Assembly: GCA_016703005.1 (NCBI GenBank)
Contig: JADJCX010000023.1
Span: 1 to 19,182 of the forward strand
Reading direction: 5' to 3'
Origin: Flavobacteriales bacterium
Lineage (GTDB): Bacteria; Bacteroidota; Bacteroidia; Flavobacteriales_F; PHOS-HE28
Length of the DNA stretch: 19,182 nt
The position numbers and the translations under genes are program-made. The first letter of the stretch is position 1; each line of letters begins with the position of its first letter. Of the stretch, positions 8,065-15,680 are shown one piece after another. The notes under the pieces were generated by a model. The model made no database searches, was not told where the DNA came from, and saw nothing but the letters and a program-made list of their open reading frames with translations.

Positions 8065-9237
8065 TCAGCGCAACTGCAACACCTGGCCTTCCTCCACCCA
8101 GTTCTGCGGCCGCACGCCGAGCTCGCCGCCGGGCAAGGTGTACACCACCTCCAACGCCCCGATGTACGAACGCCCGTAGGAGGTGGTGCGGTAAACGGTG
8201 CCGGCGGAAGCATTGGGCGTGGCGGCCCATTCCATCGGCCCGCCATCCAGGCCATGCGGGTGGCGCAGCAGGTCGATGAACACGCGCTCGCTCTCCGACG
8301 AAGCCCATCGGATGGTTCCGCTCTTCAGACCATTGGCCAAGTTCTCCGGCGTTAGTGCATCAACTTCGGTCAGCGTGAAGGGGCCCCAAACGCCCCAGCG
8401 CGTGTTCGTCATGAGGATGGCCGTGCCGGGCGAGGGTGAGATGCCGCGCACGTAATACCCCGATCCGTCGGTGCCGTGCCAGTCCTCATCCACGGTTGTG
8501 ATCACCAGGTCGTTCACCTCATCGTCGTTGAGGTCCACCAATTCATCCGGTGGAACGCCCGGAGGGACCATCACCTGCGGTTCGTTGCCTTCATGCCCGA
8601 AATCATATTCATCCTTCACATTGGGCTTCATGGGCACCGGATCACCTTCCTCGCCGTAGCCGTTCGGAACACCGATAGACTCCTTCGTTCGGATCACAAC
8701 ACGTCCATACGGAAAGGGCCGCTCGAAACGGAAGGCCGCAACGCCGGTGCCCCGATCGTTCGCGTTGCGCAGCACCATGACGTGACCATCGTGATGGTCG
8801 CCGGTGCCATACCAGCCATCTTGTTCCTTGGTGATCGCTGGGCCGAACGGACGCTCCAACAACCAGAACTCGGTGGCTTGGTCCTCGTCGGTCCAGCTCA
8901 GTTGCTTGAAGTGGATGCGGGCAGCGAGTTCCGCCGTGTCCAGCCGTATGGTGCTGTCCAAGGTGAACCAGCGCTGATCGCTCGGCGTGCTCCACATCAG
9001 GATGGCAGTGCCGCTGAGCGTACGCACGCCGACTTTGTACATTCCCAGGTATCCGGGTTGCTGCGGATCGGAGATGTGTACCGTTCGGCTGGTGATCAAC
9101 AGGTCCGCACGCCCATCGCCCGTCACGTCCACGTATTCGTCGGGCGGAGGACCGGGGATGATGCGGTCTCCTTGGGCGAAGACGGGAACGGCGGTGAGGA
9201 GGCCGAATAGAAGCGCAATGCGGGATACGGTGGTCAT
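8065..9237 (-). CDS. Secreted protein of unknown function with a two-fold internal repeat
   Basis: This protein has 390 residues. It starts at the ATG at 9237, which opens a signal peptide (MTTVSRIALLFGLLTAVPVF, then AQG). I do not recognise a named family. The mature protein is built from two related halves. Each begins with a PPDE motif and an Asp-rich loop (YVDVTGDGRADLLITSR near 35-51; LVDLNDDEVNDLVITTV near 235-251). Each continues through a segment with Y.V..I/V...SGTAILM or SPGTAILM and a W..F block. The Asp loops look like the calcium-binding loops of FG-GAP or EF-hand-type repeats. There is no sorting domain, so periplasmic or lipid-independent secretion are both possible. The gene is single and convergent with the MopE-type gene. 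It has no frame disruptions, unlike many of its neighbours. Confidence 0.72.
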   Translation of the reverse strand: MTTVSRIALLFGLLTAVPVFAQGDRIIPGPPPDEYVDVTGDGRADLLITSRTVHISDPQQPGYLGMYKVGVRTLSGTAILMWSTPSDQRWFTLDSTIRLDTAELAARIHFKQLSWTDEDQATEFWLLERPFGPAITKEQDGWYGTGDHHDGHVMVLRNANDRGTGVAAFRFERPFPYGRVVIRTKESIGVPNGYGEEGDPVPMKPNVKDEYDFGHEGNEPQVMVPPGVPPDELVDLNDDEVNDLVITTVDEDWHGTDGSGYYVRGISPSPGTAILMTNTRWGVWGPFTLTEVDALTPENLANGLKSGTIRWASSESERVFIDLLRHPHGLDGGPMEWAATPNASAGTVYRTTSYGRSYIGALEVVYTLPGGELGVRPQNWVEEGQVLQLR

Positions 9238-9434
9238 CGAATGATCAGTGCCTCATCGGCATGCGCCAAAGTACCAACGCTGATGGACGCGAAGTCGTAG
9301 CCGCAACGCTGTGCGGAAACGCTCAGCGGCAGAAGTGCGAACAGCAAATGGCGGAGCATGCGTTGCGGTACACACCATGCCACCATCGGTTCATCCGATC
9401 GAACTTCGCCATCGATTCAGGGTACAGCGCACGC

Positions 9435-9656
9435 ATGCGACCGATCCACAGCATTCTTCTTTCGATCGCGGTGTTCATGGGCTGCGCACCTGATAACACC
9501 TCTGCGCAGGATATAGACCCCGACTGCCCCGAGGTATCCGCTGCCTTCGTGAGCAGTTGCAAGGGAGTCCTCTCCGACACCACTGGCCGCTTCTTCAACG
9601 ACTACCCCGCTCCCACTCCGCCCACGTGCGAGCTGCTCGGTGATGCTCCAGGATGA
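9435..9656 (+). CDS. Short exported protein, probably the N-terminal part of a frame-broken gene
   Basis: This frame gives 73 residues from the ATG at 9435; the frame is open further upstream but has no signal there. The N-terminus (MRPIHSILLSIAVFMGCAPD) is a signal peptide, with a possible but poor lipobox at FMGC. The mature part contains a Cys pair (PDCPEV, SSCKG) and ends PTCELLGDAPG. The next frame, entered at 9640, continues with MLQDELKDD. Dropping one base in the CGGTG around 9638-9641 would give a continuous CELLVMLQDEL, a natural helix. I think this and the next entry are one gene of about 230 codons. The alternative, two overlapping genes, would leave the second without an export signal. 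I recognise no family. Confidence 0.5.
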   Translation: MRPIHSILLSIAVFMGCAPDNTSAQDIDPDCPEVSAAFVSSCKGVLSDTTGRFFNDYPAPTPPTCELLGDAPG

Positions 9657-10131
9657 ACTGAAGGACGACAGCGTGCGCTACCACTTCGAGCATTTGCATC
9701 AACGCTTCGATGATCCGCGGGCAAGCGCAGCCTTCACCTTCATCAAGCGGCACATCGACTTTCCGCTGGCCATGGCGCTCACCATGCATTGGAACCCCGA
9801 TACGCGCATCGAGGCGGTGGAAGCGGTGAACAACTACCGCCGCATAAGGCCGATGGTGTGCGCCACGCAAGAGCACTACGCTCAACTGGAGGAACAGGAC
9901 CGCGCGGCCGTGCGCTACTTCCTCCGCGTATTGGAGACCACACCGATGTACATCAACGGCAGCGAGAACTCTACGATCCACAGCATCTACATGCAAACGG
10001 TCATGCACACGCTGGATCGTTTCACCGGGCAGGAGCACAGCACAACAGGCGATATGCATCGAAGGCTGGACATGACCGAGGCGCGGCTACAACAGGCGAT
10101 CGCCGATTGGCGGAAATGGCTGGAGCGATGA
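9643..10131 (+). CDS. Helical protein of unknown function, probably the continuation of the 9435 gene
   Basis: This frame gives about 162 residues from the ATG at 9643, with a GTG just before it at 9640. It has no signal peptide of its own. It reads as mostly alpha-helical, with repeated charged amphipathic segments (DDSVRYHFEHLHQRF, DTRIEAVEAVNNYRRIRP, EARLQQAIADWRKWLER). A helical-repeat fold is possible, but no motif proves it. The stop codon overlaps the next gene's ATG in an ATGA, which indicates coupled translation and a shared operon. See the 9435 entry for why the true start probably lies there. The function is unknown. Confidence 0.6.
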   Translation: MLQDELKDDSVRYHFEHLHQRFDDPRASAAFTFIKRHIDFPLAMALTMHWNPDTRIEAVEAVNNYRRIRPMVCATQEHYAQLEEQDRAAVRYFLRVLETTPMYINGSENSTIHSIYMQTVMHTLDRFTGQEHSTTGDMHRRLDMTEARLQQAIADWRKWLER

Positions 10132-10619
10132 GGTTCGTTCTGTTCACACTGCTTCTCCTGCCTGCCACGCTGCATGCGCAGGATGCGGAACGCTTCCAAC
10201 GCGCGCTGAATGCCAAGAGCGAGAAGGCCATGGACCGCTGGATGAAGCACGAGATCCACCGTGCGCGCCAAGGGCACCTTGTAACCACAGCTTCCGGCAG
10301 CTACACCGTGCACGATCCCACACACGATAGCCTCGTTGCCTTCCTGCGCCGCCAACCCGGAGTGCTGGATGCGGCGTGGGATAGGTGTGTGGATAAGATC
10401 GATATCTGGCCCGGCCATAGCACCATCGGGATGCGGTGGCACTCGGGCGGTCAGGTGATCGAACGTTGCTGGGTCGTTCAGGAAGGAATACCCGGCACCA
10501 TTAACCTCTTCGGCTGGCGGCCGCGCGTGCGGAAGAGCCGCGAGCAGTTGAGGTACAAGAACGCAAGGGAGTGCCCAGGCTTTGTGGAGCAGCAGCGGAA
10601 GTATTGCGAAGGCCGATAG
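10128..10619 (+). CDS. Small exported protein of unknown function
   Basis: This protein has 163 residues. The ATG at 10128 overlaps the upstream stop (ATGA) and opens a clear signal peptide (MRFVLFTLLLLPATLHAQ). The mature protein is basic and rich in Arg, Trp and His (DRWMKHEIHRARQGHL, PGHSTIGMRWHSGGQ). It has three Cys, at DRCVDK, ERCWVV and near the C-terminal RECPGF, with a fourth in RKYCEGR. No family is recognised. The position suggests an operon with the preceding exported protein, and the two may act together in the periplasm or at the surface. The hydrolase locus starts 54 bases downstream. Confidence 0.68.
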   Translation: MRFVLFTLLLLPATLHAQDAERFQRALNAKSEKAMDRWMKHEIHRARQGHLVTTASGSYTVHDPTHDSLVAFLRRQPGVLDAAWDRCVDKIDIWPGHSTIGMRWHSGGQVIERCWVVQEGIPGTINLFGWRPRVRKSREQLRYKNARECPGFVEQQRKYCEGR

Positions 10620-10673
10620 CATCGCAGGGAATGTGGCTGATGTGAAACGCGCAGCGCTCCTACATTCATCCCG

Positions 10674-11786
10674 ATGCGACGACATTTCCTTGGTATTGCG
10701 CTCTTGATGGCCTGTGCCGCGCGCGGCCAGGAGCCATCGGCTTCCAGGTACTCCATCGGCTTTGCGGATACGCTCCTCTTCAACGACAGCCTTCGCTATG
10801 CCGCATTCGGATACACGGGCCCGGCACCACTCTTTGTGCAGGTGTGGTTCCCGCTTTCCGTGGAACCGGGAACCGCGCCATTGACCCAAGCACAACTTCG
10901 GCAACGCACGCTCGAAGGACCATTGCGCCGGGTGTACGACGAACTGCTGTTGCGCATGGACTCCGCGTTCATCGAGTACGATCTGCGCTACCCCTTGGGC
11001 GGCGATGAGCCGATCGAGTGATGGATAGTCTTTTCGCGTTGCCGACCACGGCCCATCGCGGAACACTTCCGACCACGCTCGACTTTCCTGTGGTTGTGTA
11101 CCACCATGGCTCGCAAGGTTTGAGCGATGAGAACGTGCGCATGGCCGAGCACTTCGCCGCGAACGGCTTCGTCTTCGTGTCGTGCAATTTCCATTGGCCC
11201 TTGGAGGAAAAGATGTACGGCACACCGCTCGTGTGGGAGCCGGACAAGTCCAGCATCCGCACCATGCTCCCGCTTCGCAAGCCAGCTCGCCAACGGCAAC
11301 AAGGTGTTTTACATCGGCCACAGCTGGGGCGCGCAGGAAGGTTGGTGTACGCTGCACGAGCCGGGCCTCGCCGATGCCTTCGTGAGTTTGGAAACGACGA
11401 TGGAGTGGAAGACCGACACCGCCGAAGTGCGTGACAAGTGGCCGCATGTGCTGGAGGCCATTACCACCAAGAGTTACCCGATGCCCATCCTGTTGGTGGC
11501 CGATACCGAAGGCGAACCGCCGTTCCCGCTATTCAAAAGCGTGCGTGGGGATCTGCGCTACCTCGATCCGAAGAAGCCCTTCGCGCACGAGAGCTACACC
11601 AGTGCGTACCTGATGCGATTGCAAGGGGAGGGGCGCTGGAACGTGCCCGATGCCGCGATTTTGCGCGAACAAGAAGTGGTGTATGAGGCGCTTCTGGATG
11701 AGTTGCTCTACTTCCTTCAACAGCAGGAAGGCGTACCACTCAGCGCACCAAAGTTCCGGGACGGCGATCCCTTCCATCGGAAGTGA
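10674..11786 (+). CDS. Secreted alpha/beta hydrolase, read in three frames
   Basis: The locus reads as one gene of about 370 codons split by two one-base disruptions. The first part, 10674-11021, has a signal peptide (MRRHFLGIALLMACAARGQ) and ends GGDEPIE. The second part, from 11018, gives MDSLFALPTT, FPVVVYHHGSQG (oxyanion-type region) and FVFVSCNFHWP. The frame changes again in the CCC run at 11269-11271; removing one C yields MLRFASQLANGNKVFYIGHSWGAQ. GHSWG is the nucleophile elbow with the catalytic Ser. An acidic candidate follows in LLVADTEGEPP, and a His candidate in FAHESY. The architecture resembles dienelactone-hydrolase or PAF-acetylhydrolase-like secreted esterases; the substrate is unknown. 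The domain is complete once the frames are joined, so a sequence error is more likely than loss of the gene. Confidence 0.75.
11570..11620 (+). repeat. 51-bp perfect direct repeat, copy 1 (in the hydrolase gene)
   Basis: These bases are identical to 13034-13084. They encode KKPFAHESYTSAYLMRL in the hydrolase. The homology extends with lower identity on both sides. Confidence 0.85.
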
Positions 11787-11799
11787 TCGCCCGACCCGT

Positions 11800-12845
11800 T
11801 CACTCCCACGGCCCTTCGCGCGGCACATGCCGGAAGCTAGCGTTCTCCGTTGATGGATCCAGCCGGAACAGCCCGCCGCTGAAGCCGCACCAGAGAATAC
11901 CCTTCGCATCCTCCGTCATGCCTTGCAGGCCGAAGATGGCGTTCAGGTCGGGGTGGTCCGTGGTATTGAACAAGGTGAACGACTTCCCATCATTGCGGTA
12001 TGCGCCTACGCCGGTGGCACCGACCCACAGCCTGCCTGCGCGGTCCTTGAAGAGCGTGTAGAGGTCGTTGTGGTGAAGGCCGTTCACATCGTTGAAGGTG
12101 GTGAAGCGGGAGCCGTCCCACATGCACAGGCCGCCATCATTGGTCATTTCGGGTTGGTAGGCCTGCATGCAGATGAACCAGATATTGCCCGCATCATCCT
12201 CCTTGATGTCGTTGACCGTGTTGCTGCACAGTCCGTCGTTCTTGGTGAACTGTGTGAAGTTCTTTCCGTCGTACCGAAAAGCGCCGGCCCCATCGGTGCG
12301 GAACCAGTAGTTGCCTTTGCTGTCGTGCAACCGCATGGAGGCCCGACCTGGAAGGATGGCGTATTGCGTGATCGCTGAGCGGTCCATCGGCACCATGAAC
12401 GGGACCATCGTTCGCCCGTCATATCGAAACACACTGTCCCGCGCACTGCTCCAGATGTTGCCTTCGCGATCAGTGCTCACGCTGCTTCCATGCTCCCAGA
12501 ATTGGGTGAAGTGTTTTCCATCATAGCGCACCACCCCGGTGCCATCGTGTCCCGCGAACCATGGATCCCGTCCTTGTCCTCGGCAATGCTGGTCACCACA
12601 TTGCCCCCTTTGCCATCGGCAGGGCTCAGGAAGGTGAGTGCCTTTCCATCGTAGCGCGCCACACCATGTTCGATCGTCCCGAACCACAGCGCGCCCTTAC
12701 TATCGAGGAAGCACTCCACCACGTATTCGGCGATGGGTGTGTCCTTGCCAGCTTCAGCCGCATCTGTGACTGGCTTGCTTTGGCCGTTGCAGGCCGTTGT
12801 GCCCAGCAGGGCTGAGAGCATTAGCGTGCTTGTTCCGTTCCGCAT
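11800..12845 (-). CDS. Lipoprotein seven-bladed beta-propeller (two-component-regulator propeller type), frame-broken
   Basis: The start at 12845 gives a lipoprotein-like signal (MRNGTSTLMLSALLGTTACNG), so the protein is probably lipid-anchored. The first part is in one frame down to about 12565. The rest, to 11800, is in another. Adding one base near 12565 turns EDKDGIHGS into EDKDGNPWFAGHDGTG and joins them. The joined protein has seven repeats of the pattern D..G..W.....G...Y(D/N)GK.F(T).F: DSKGALW, DKDG.PW, DREGNIW, DSKGNYW, DDAGNIW, DRAGRLW and DAKGILW. That is one complete seven-bladed propeller of the type found in the sensor half of Bacteroidota hybrid two-component systems. No kinase, DNA-binding or Y_Y_Y domain follows, so it is a free-standing propeller. 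Ligand binding is inferred from the family only. It converges on the hydrolase with 13 bases between stops. Confidence 0.76.
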
Positions 12846-12959
12846 GGCGAACAATATAGGATCGGATACTGGACACAAGTTCACCTTGGCAAGCCTTGTG
12901 ATGTATGGCGCGTCACCAACGCAGTACTTCGCTTTCGCACCCATTGCTCGCATTTGCAC

Positions 12960-13262
12960 TGCGCAGCTGCGGCTGCCGTGGTCGCCCTTCCCGCAGTTCA
13001 ACGGCGTGCACGGTGAGCTGCCCTACCTGGATCGAAGAAGCCCTTCGCGCACGAGAGCTACACCAGTGCGTACCTGATGCGATTACAAGGAGGGGCGCTT
13101 CACCATGCCCGATACTGCGATTTTGCGCGAACAAGTAGTGGTCTATGAGGCGCTCCTGATGAACTATTGACGTTCTTCCGGGAGCAGTTGGGCGAGGTGG
13201 TGAACAACGGAACGGAACCGGGCTCGGGTCTGTTCCATCGGTTCGGGGAAGAAGCGCGATAA
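12960..13262 (+). pseudogene. Remnant of a second hydrolase gene (C-terminal end only)
   Basis: This plus-strand stretch is homologous to the 3' end of the hydrolase at about 11515-11720. FPQFNGVHGELPYLD matches FPLFKSVRGDLRYLD, and 13034-13084 is identical to 11570-11620. The frame is lost at GATCGAAG (one C fewer than in the intact copy), again in AAGGAGGGGCG, and again at CTCCTGATGAA. Restoring a G in the last gives LLDELLTFFREQLGEVV and a tail (EPGSGLFHRFGEEAR) ending at the TAA 13260-13262. That tail differs from the intact hydrolase, so this was a diverged paralogue and not a simple recent copy. The signal peptide, core and GxSxG part are absent. It lies between the propeller and LemA genes. 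Confidence 0.75.
13034..13084 (+). repeat. 51-bp perfect direct repeat, copy 2 (in the hydrolase remnant)
   Basis: These bases are identical to 11570-11620 and lie in the same orientation. The two copies flank the 3' end of the hydrolase and the whole minus-strand propeller gene. Confidence 0.85.
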
Positions 13263-13365
13263 GCCGCACAGATCACTGAGTGGAGTGGCCATGAACGAGC
13301 CGATGGCGTTAACCTGAACCTTTGCAGCTTCCGTTCTGCGGCCCTGACAATTTCGGGCGCGGAAC

Positions 13366-13373
13366 TATCTTCG
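13366..13373 (+). promoter_or_regulatory. Possible Bacteroidota -7 promoter element for lemA
   Basis: TATCTTCG fits the Bacteroidota -7 consensus TAnnTTTG with one mismatch and ends 22 bases before the LemA start. No good -33 TTTG is seen at the expected distance, so this is tentative. Confidence 0.3.
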
Positions 13374-13395
13374 ATCGGCAACCCACACCCCCCAG

Positions 13396-13953
13396 ATGAT
13401 AGCATTGCTCGTGATCATTGGTCTTGTTGTGCTCTTGGCACTCTACGCCGTTGCCATCTACAACAAGTTGGTGAAGCTGAAGAACCTGGTGGCCGAGGCG
13501 TGGAGCGGCATCGATGTGCAGCTGAAGAAGCGTTACGACCTCATCCCCAATCTGGTGGAGACGGTGAAAGGGTATGCCGCGCACGAGAAGGAGACCTTGG
13601 AGAACGTGACGCGCGCGCGTGCCGCTGCGCAACAGGCCACAACGGTGGAAGGCCAGCAGGTGGCGGAGAAGAACCTGAGCGGTGCGCTCATGAACCTGCT
13701 CGCGGTGGCCGAGCGATACCCCGACCTGAAGGCGAACACGAATTTCCTTGAGCTGCAGAACATGTTGAGCGTTGTGGAAGGTGATATCGAGAAGTCGCGG
13801 CGCTACTACAACGGCAATGTGCGCGAGCAGAACACGCTGATCGAGAGCTTCCCGAGCAACATCATCGCGAACATGTTCAGCTTCGTGAAGTCCGCGTTCT
13901 TCGAGTTGGACAACCCCGCGCACAAGGAGAACCCATCGGTAAAGTTTTCGTGA
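13396..13953 (+). CDS. lemA: LemA family membrane protein
   Basis: This protein has 185 residues, the usual length for LemA. An N-terminal membrane helix (MIALLVIIGLVVLLALYAVA) leads straight into the family hallmarks: YNKLVKLKNLVAEAWSGIDV, then QLKKRYDLIPNLVETVKGYA. Further signature segments are HEKETLENVTRARAAA, ERYPDLKANTNFLELQ and EGDIEKSRRYYNG. The C-terminus (FPSNIIANMFSF, then FFELD) is also typical. The bulk is a helical bundle, anchored in the inner membrane by the one helix. The biochemical role of LemA is not established. Its stop overlaps the next gene's start (TGATG), so the two are almost certainly co-translated. LemA genes beside DUF2207 or TPM-domain membrane proteins are common in bacteria. 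Confidence 0.95.
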   Translation: MIALLVIIGLVVLLALYAVAIYNKLVKLKNLVAEAWSGIDVQLKKRYDLIPNLVETVKGYAAHEKETLENVTRARAAAQQATTVEGQQVAEKNLSGALMNLLAVAERYPDLKANTNFLELQNMLSVVEGDIEKSRRYYNGNVREQNTLIESFPSNIIANMFSFVKSAFFELDNPAHKENPSVKFS

Positions 13954-15666
13954 TGCGCCGCTGGTTGCTGCTGGCTTCGCTGCTGGGCGTGATGTATGCC
14001 CATGGCCAGTCCGAGAAGATCAACGCTTGGCACACGGACCTCACCGTGGCGCCCGATGGGCAGCTGACGGTGACGGAGGAGATCAACATCCACTCCGAAG
14101 GCGACGAGTTCAAACGCGGCATCGTGCGCCGGTTGCCGCTGCGCTTCACCGACCACAACGGTCGGAAGCATCGGGTGGAGTACGACCTCACCGCTGTGGA
14201 AGTCTTCGGGGCCACTTCACCGTACCACACGGCCACGGAAGGTGACGACTTCGTGCTGTACGTGGGCAGCGAAGGCAACTTCCTGCAACCCGGCGACTAC
14301 CCGTATCGCATCACGTACACCACCAAAGGCCAAGTGGGTTTCTTCCCCGACTACGACGAGATCTACTGGAACGTATGCGGCAACGGGTGGGCCTTTTCCA
14401 TCGACAGCATCTCGGCGTTGATCCACTTGCCGCCGACGGCCCAAGTGAAACAGACCGCGTGCTACACCGGTGAGATGGGTAGCACGGAGAACGCGTGTAC
14501 GGCATTTCCGGTCGACGCGAACACCGTCCGTTTCCAAGGGCGCCCTATGGGCTACTACGAAGGTCTCACAGTGGCTGTGGGTTTCCAGAAAGGCGTGGTG
14601 GCCGAACCACCACCGCCCACATTCTTCGAGCAGTACGCCGTGCCGCTGGTGGGCGGGATCATCACACTGCTGCTCCTGCTGTACTATTTCATCACGTGGG
14701 CGCGCCATGGCCGCGATCCCGACATGCCCACGGTGATCCCGCTCTTCGATCCACCGGATCACCTATCACCGGCATCGGTGGCCATGGTGATGGAGGGCAG
14801 TGCCGACAACGACCACATCACACCGGCCATGATCAGCCTGGCCGTGAAGGGCCACATCCGGATCGATGAGAAGAAAGAGGACGTGTTGCTAGGGCTGTTC
14901 AAGAAAGAGACGTACACCATCGTGAAGTTGAAGGGCGGCTCGGGTTTGCCCAAGGAGGAGCAGGGACTCCTCAACAGCATGTTCGGCTCAGGCCAGGAAA
15001 GTTTCGAGATCGACGGCACGTACGATGCAAGTGTGCAGAGCATGGCCAGTGCGTTCCGCGGCACCTTGCGGGACCAGTGGCACACCTTCCTCAGTAAAGG
15101 CAACAACTGGCGGTTCTGGTGGATCCCCATGCTGAGCGTGGCCGTGTGCATCATCTCCTTGATCGTGTTGCACAACTCATTCTCCGGCGACAACGATGTG
15201 CTGTACATCGCCGCCTTCCCTGGTGGCCAACGCGATCCTGTTCCTGCTCTACGTCTACCTCATCAAGCGGCCGAGCGAAGAGAAGCAGGCCTTGCGTGCG
15301 CGACTGTTCGGGTTCAAGATGTACCTGAGCGCGGCGGAAGAGAAGCAGCTCCAGCACTTCAATCCGCCGACGATGACGCCCGAGGTCTTCGAGAAATACC
15401 TGCCCTATGCCATCGCCTTCAAGGTGGAGGAAGTCTGGGGCGAGCGTTTCCAAAGCATGATCAGCCGCGCTTTGGTGGACCCCAACTACCGACCGGGCTG
15501 GTACAGCGGATCCATCCTGCACTATGGTTCGTTCGCGCACCACATGAACAGCTCGCTCAGCAGCAGCGTCAACTCATCGAGCACGCCGCCCAGCAAGAGC
15601 GGCGGTTCGGGAGGTGGCGGTTCCTCGGGCGGTGGAGGAGGAGGTGGAGGAGGAGGTGGGTGGTAA
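13953..15666 (+). CDS. DUF2207 family membrane protein with Gly-rich tail, one frame break
   Basis: The ATG at 13953 shares its A with the LemA stop; a GTG at 13950 is an alternative. The signal peptide (RRWLLLASLLGVMYAHGQ) is followed by the DUF2207 domain. Typical features are INAWHTDLTVAPDGQLTVTE, RGIVRRLPLRF, YRITYTTKGQVGF and EIYWNVCGNGW. A membrane helix (VGGIITLLLLLYYFI) then leads to a cytoplasmic block containing GRDPDMPTVIPLFDPP. A second helix is at about 15115-15175. In the CCC run at 15218-15220 the frame changes; removing one C gives YIAAFLVANAILFLLYVYL, a third helix. The gene then continues to the stop at 15666 with EEKQLQHFNPPTMTPEVFEKYLPYA and a Gly-rich tail ending in Trp. 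That poly-Gly tail with final residues is typical of the family. The function is unknown; it probably forms a membrane complex with LemA. Confidence 0.85.
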
Positions 15667-15680
15667 CAAAACCGATGGCC

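Noticed and set aside
11000..11300. Programmed ribosomal frameshifting in the hydrolase gene
   Set aside because: Two shifts would be needed, at sites without a classic slippery heptamer or clear stem. Similar shifts in unrelated genes across the window make sequence error more likely.
9987..11447. Minus-strand open frame (486 codons) opposite the exported protein and the hydrolase
   Set aside because: It crosses two real plus-strand genes with signal peptides and a GHSWG motif. It has no domain and is a GC-driven shadow.
12846..12880. Promoter-like TTG...TATATTG on the minus strand upstream of the propeller gene
   Set aside because: The -7-like element almost touches the start codon, leaving no room for a leader. 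The match is likely chance.
15595..15663. GGT/GGA-rich tract considered as a microsatellite
   Set aside because: It encodes the Gly-rich tail expected at the C-terminus of DUF2207 proteins, ending in Trp and a stop codon.
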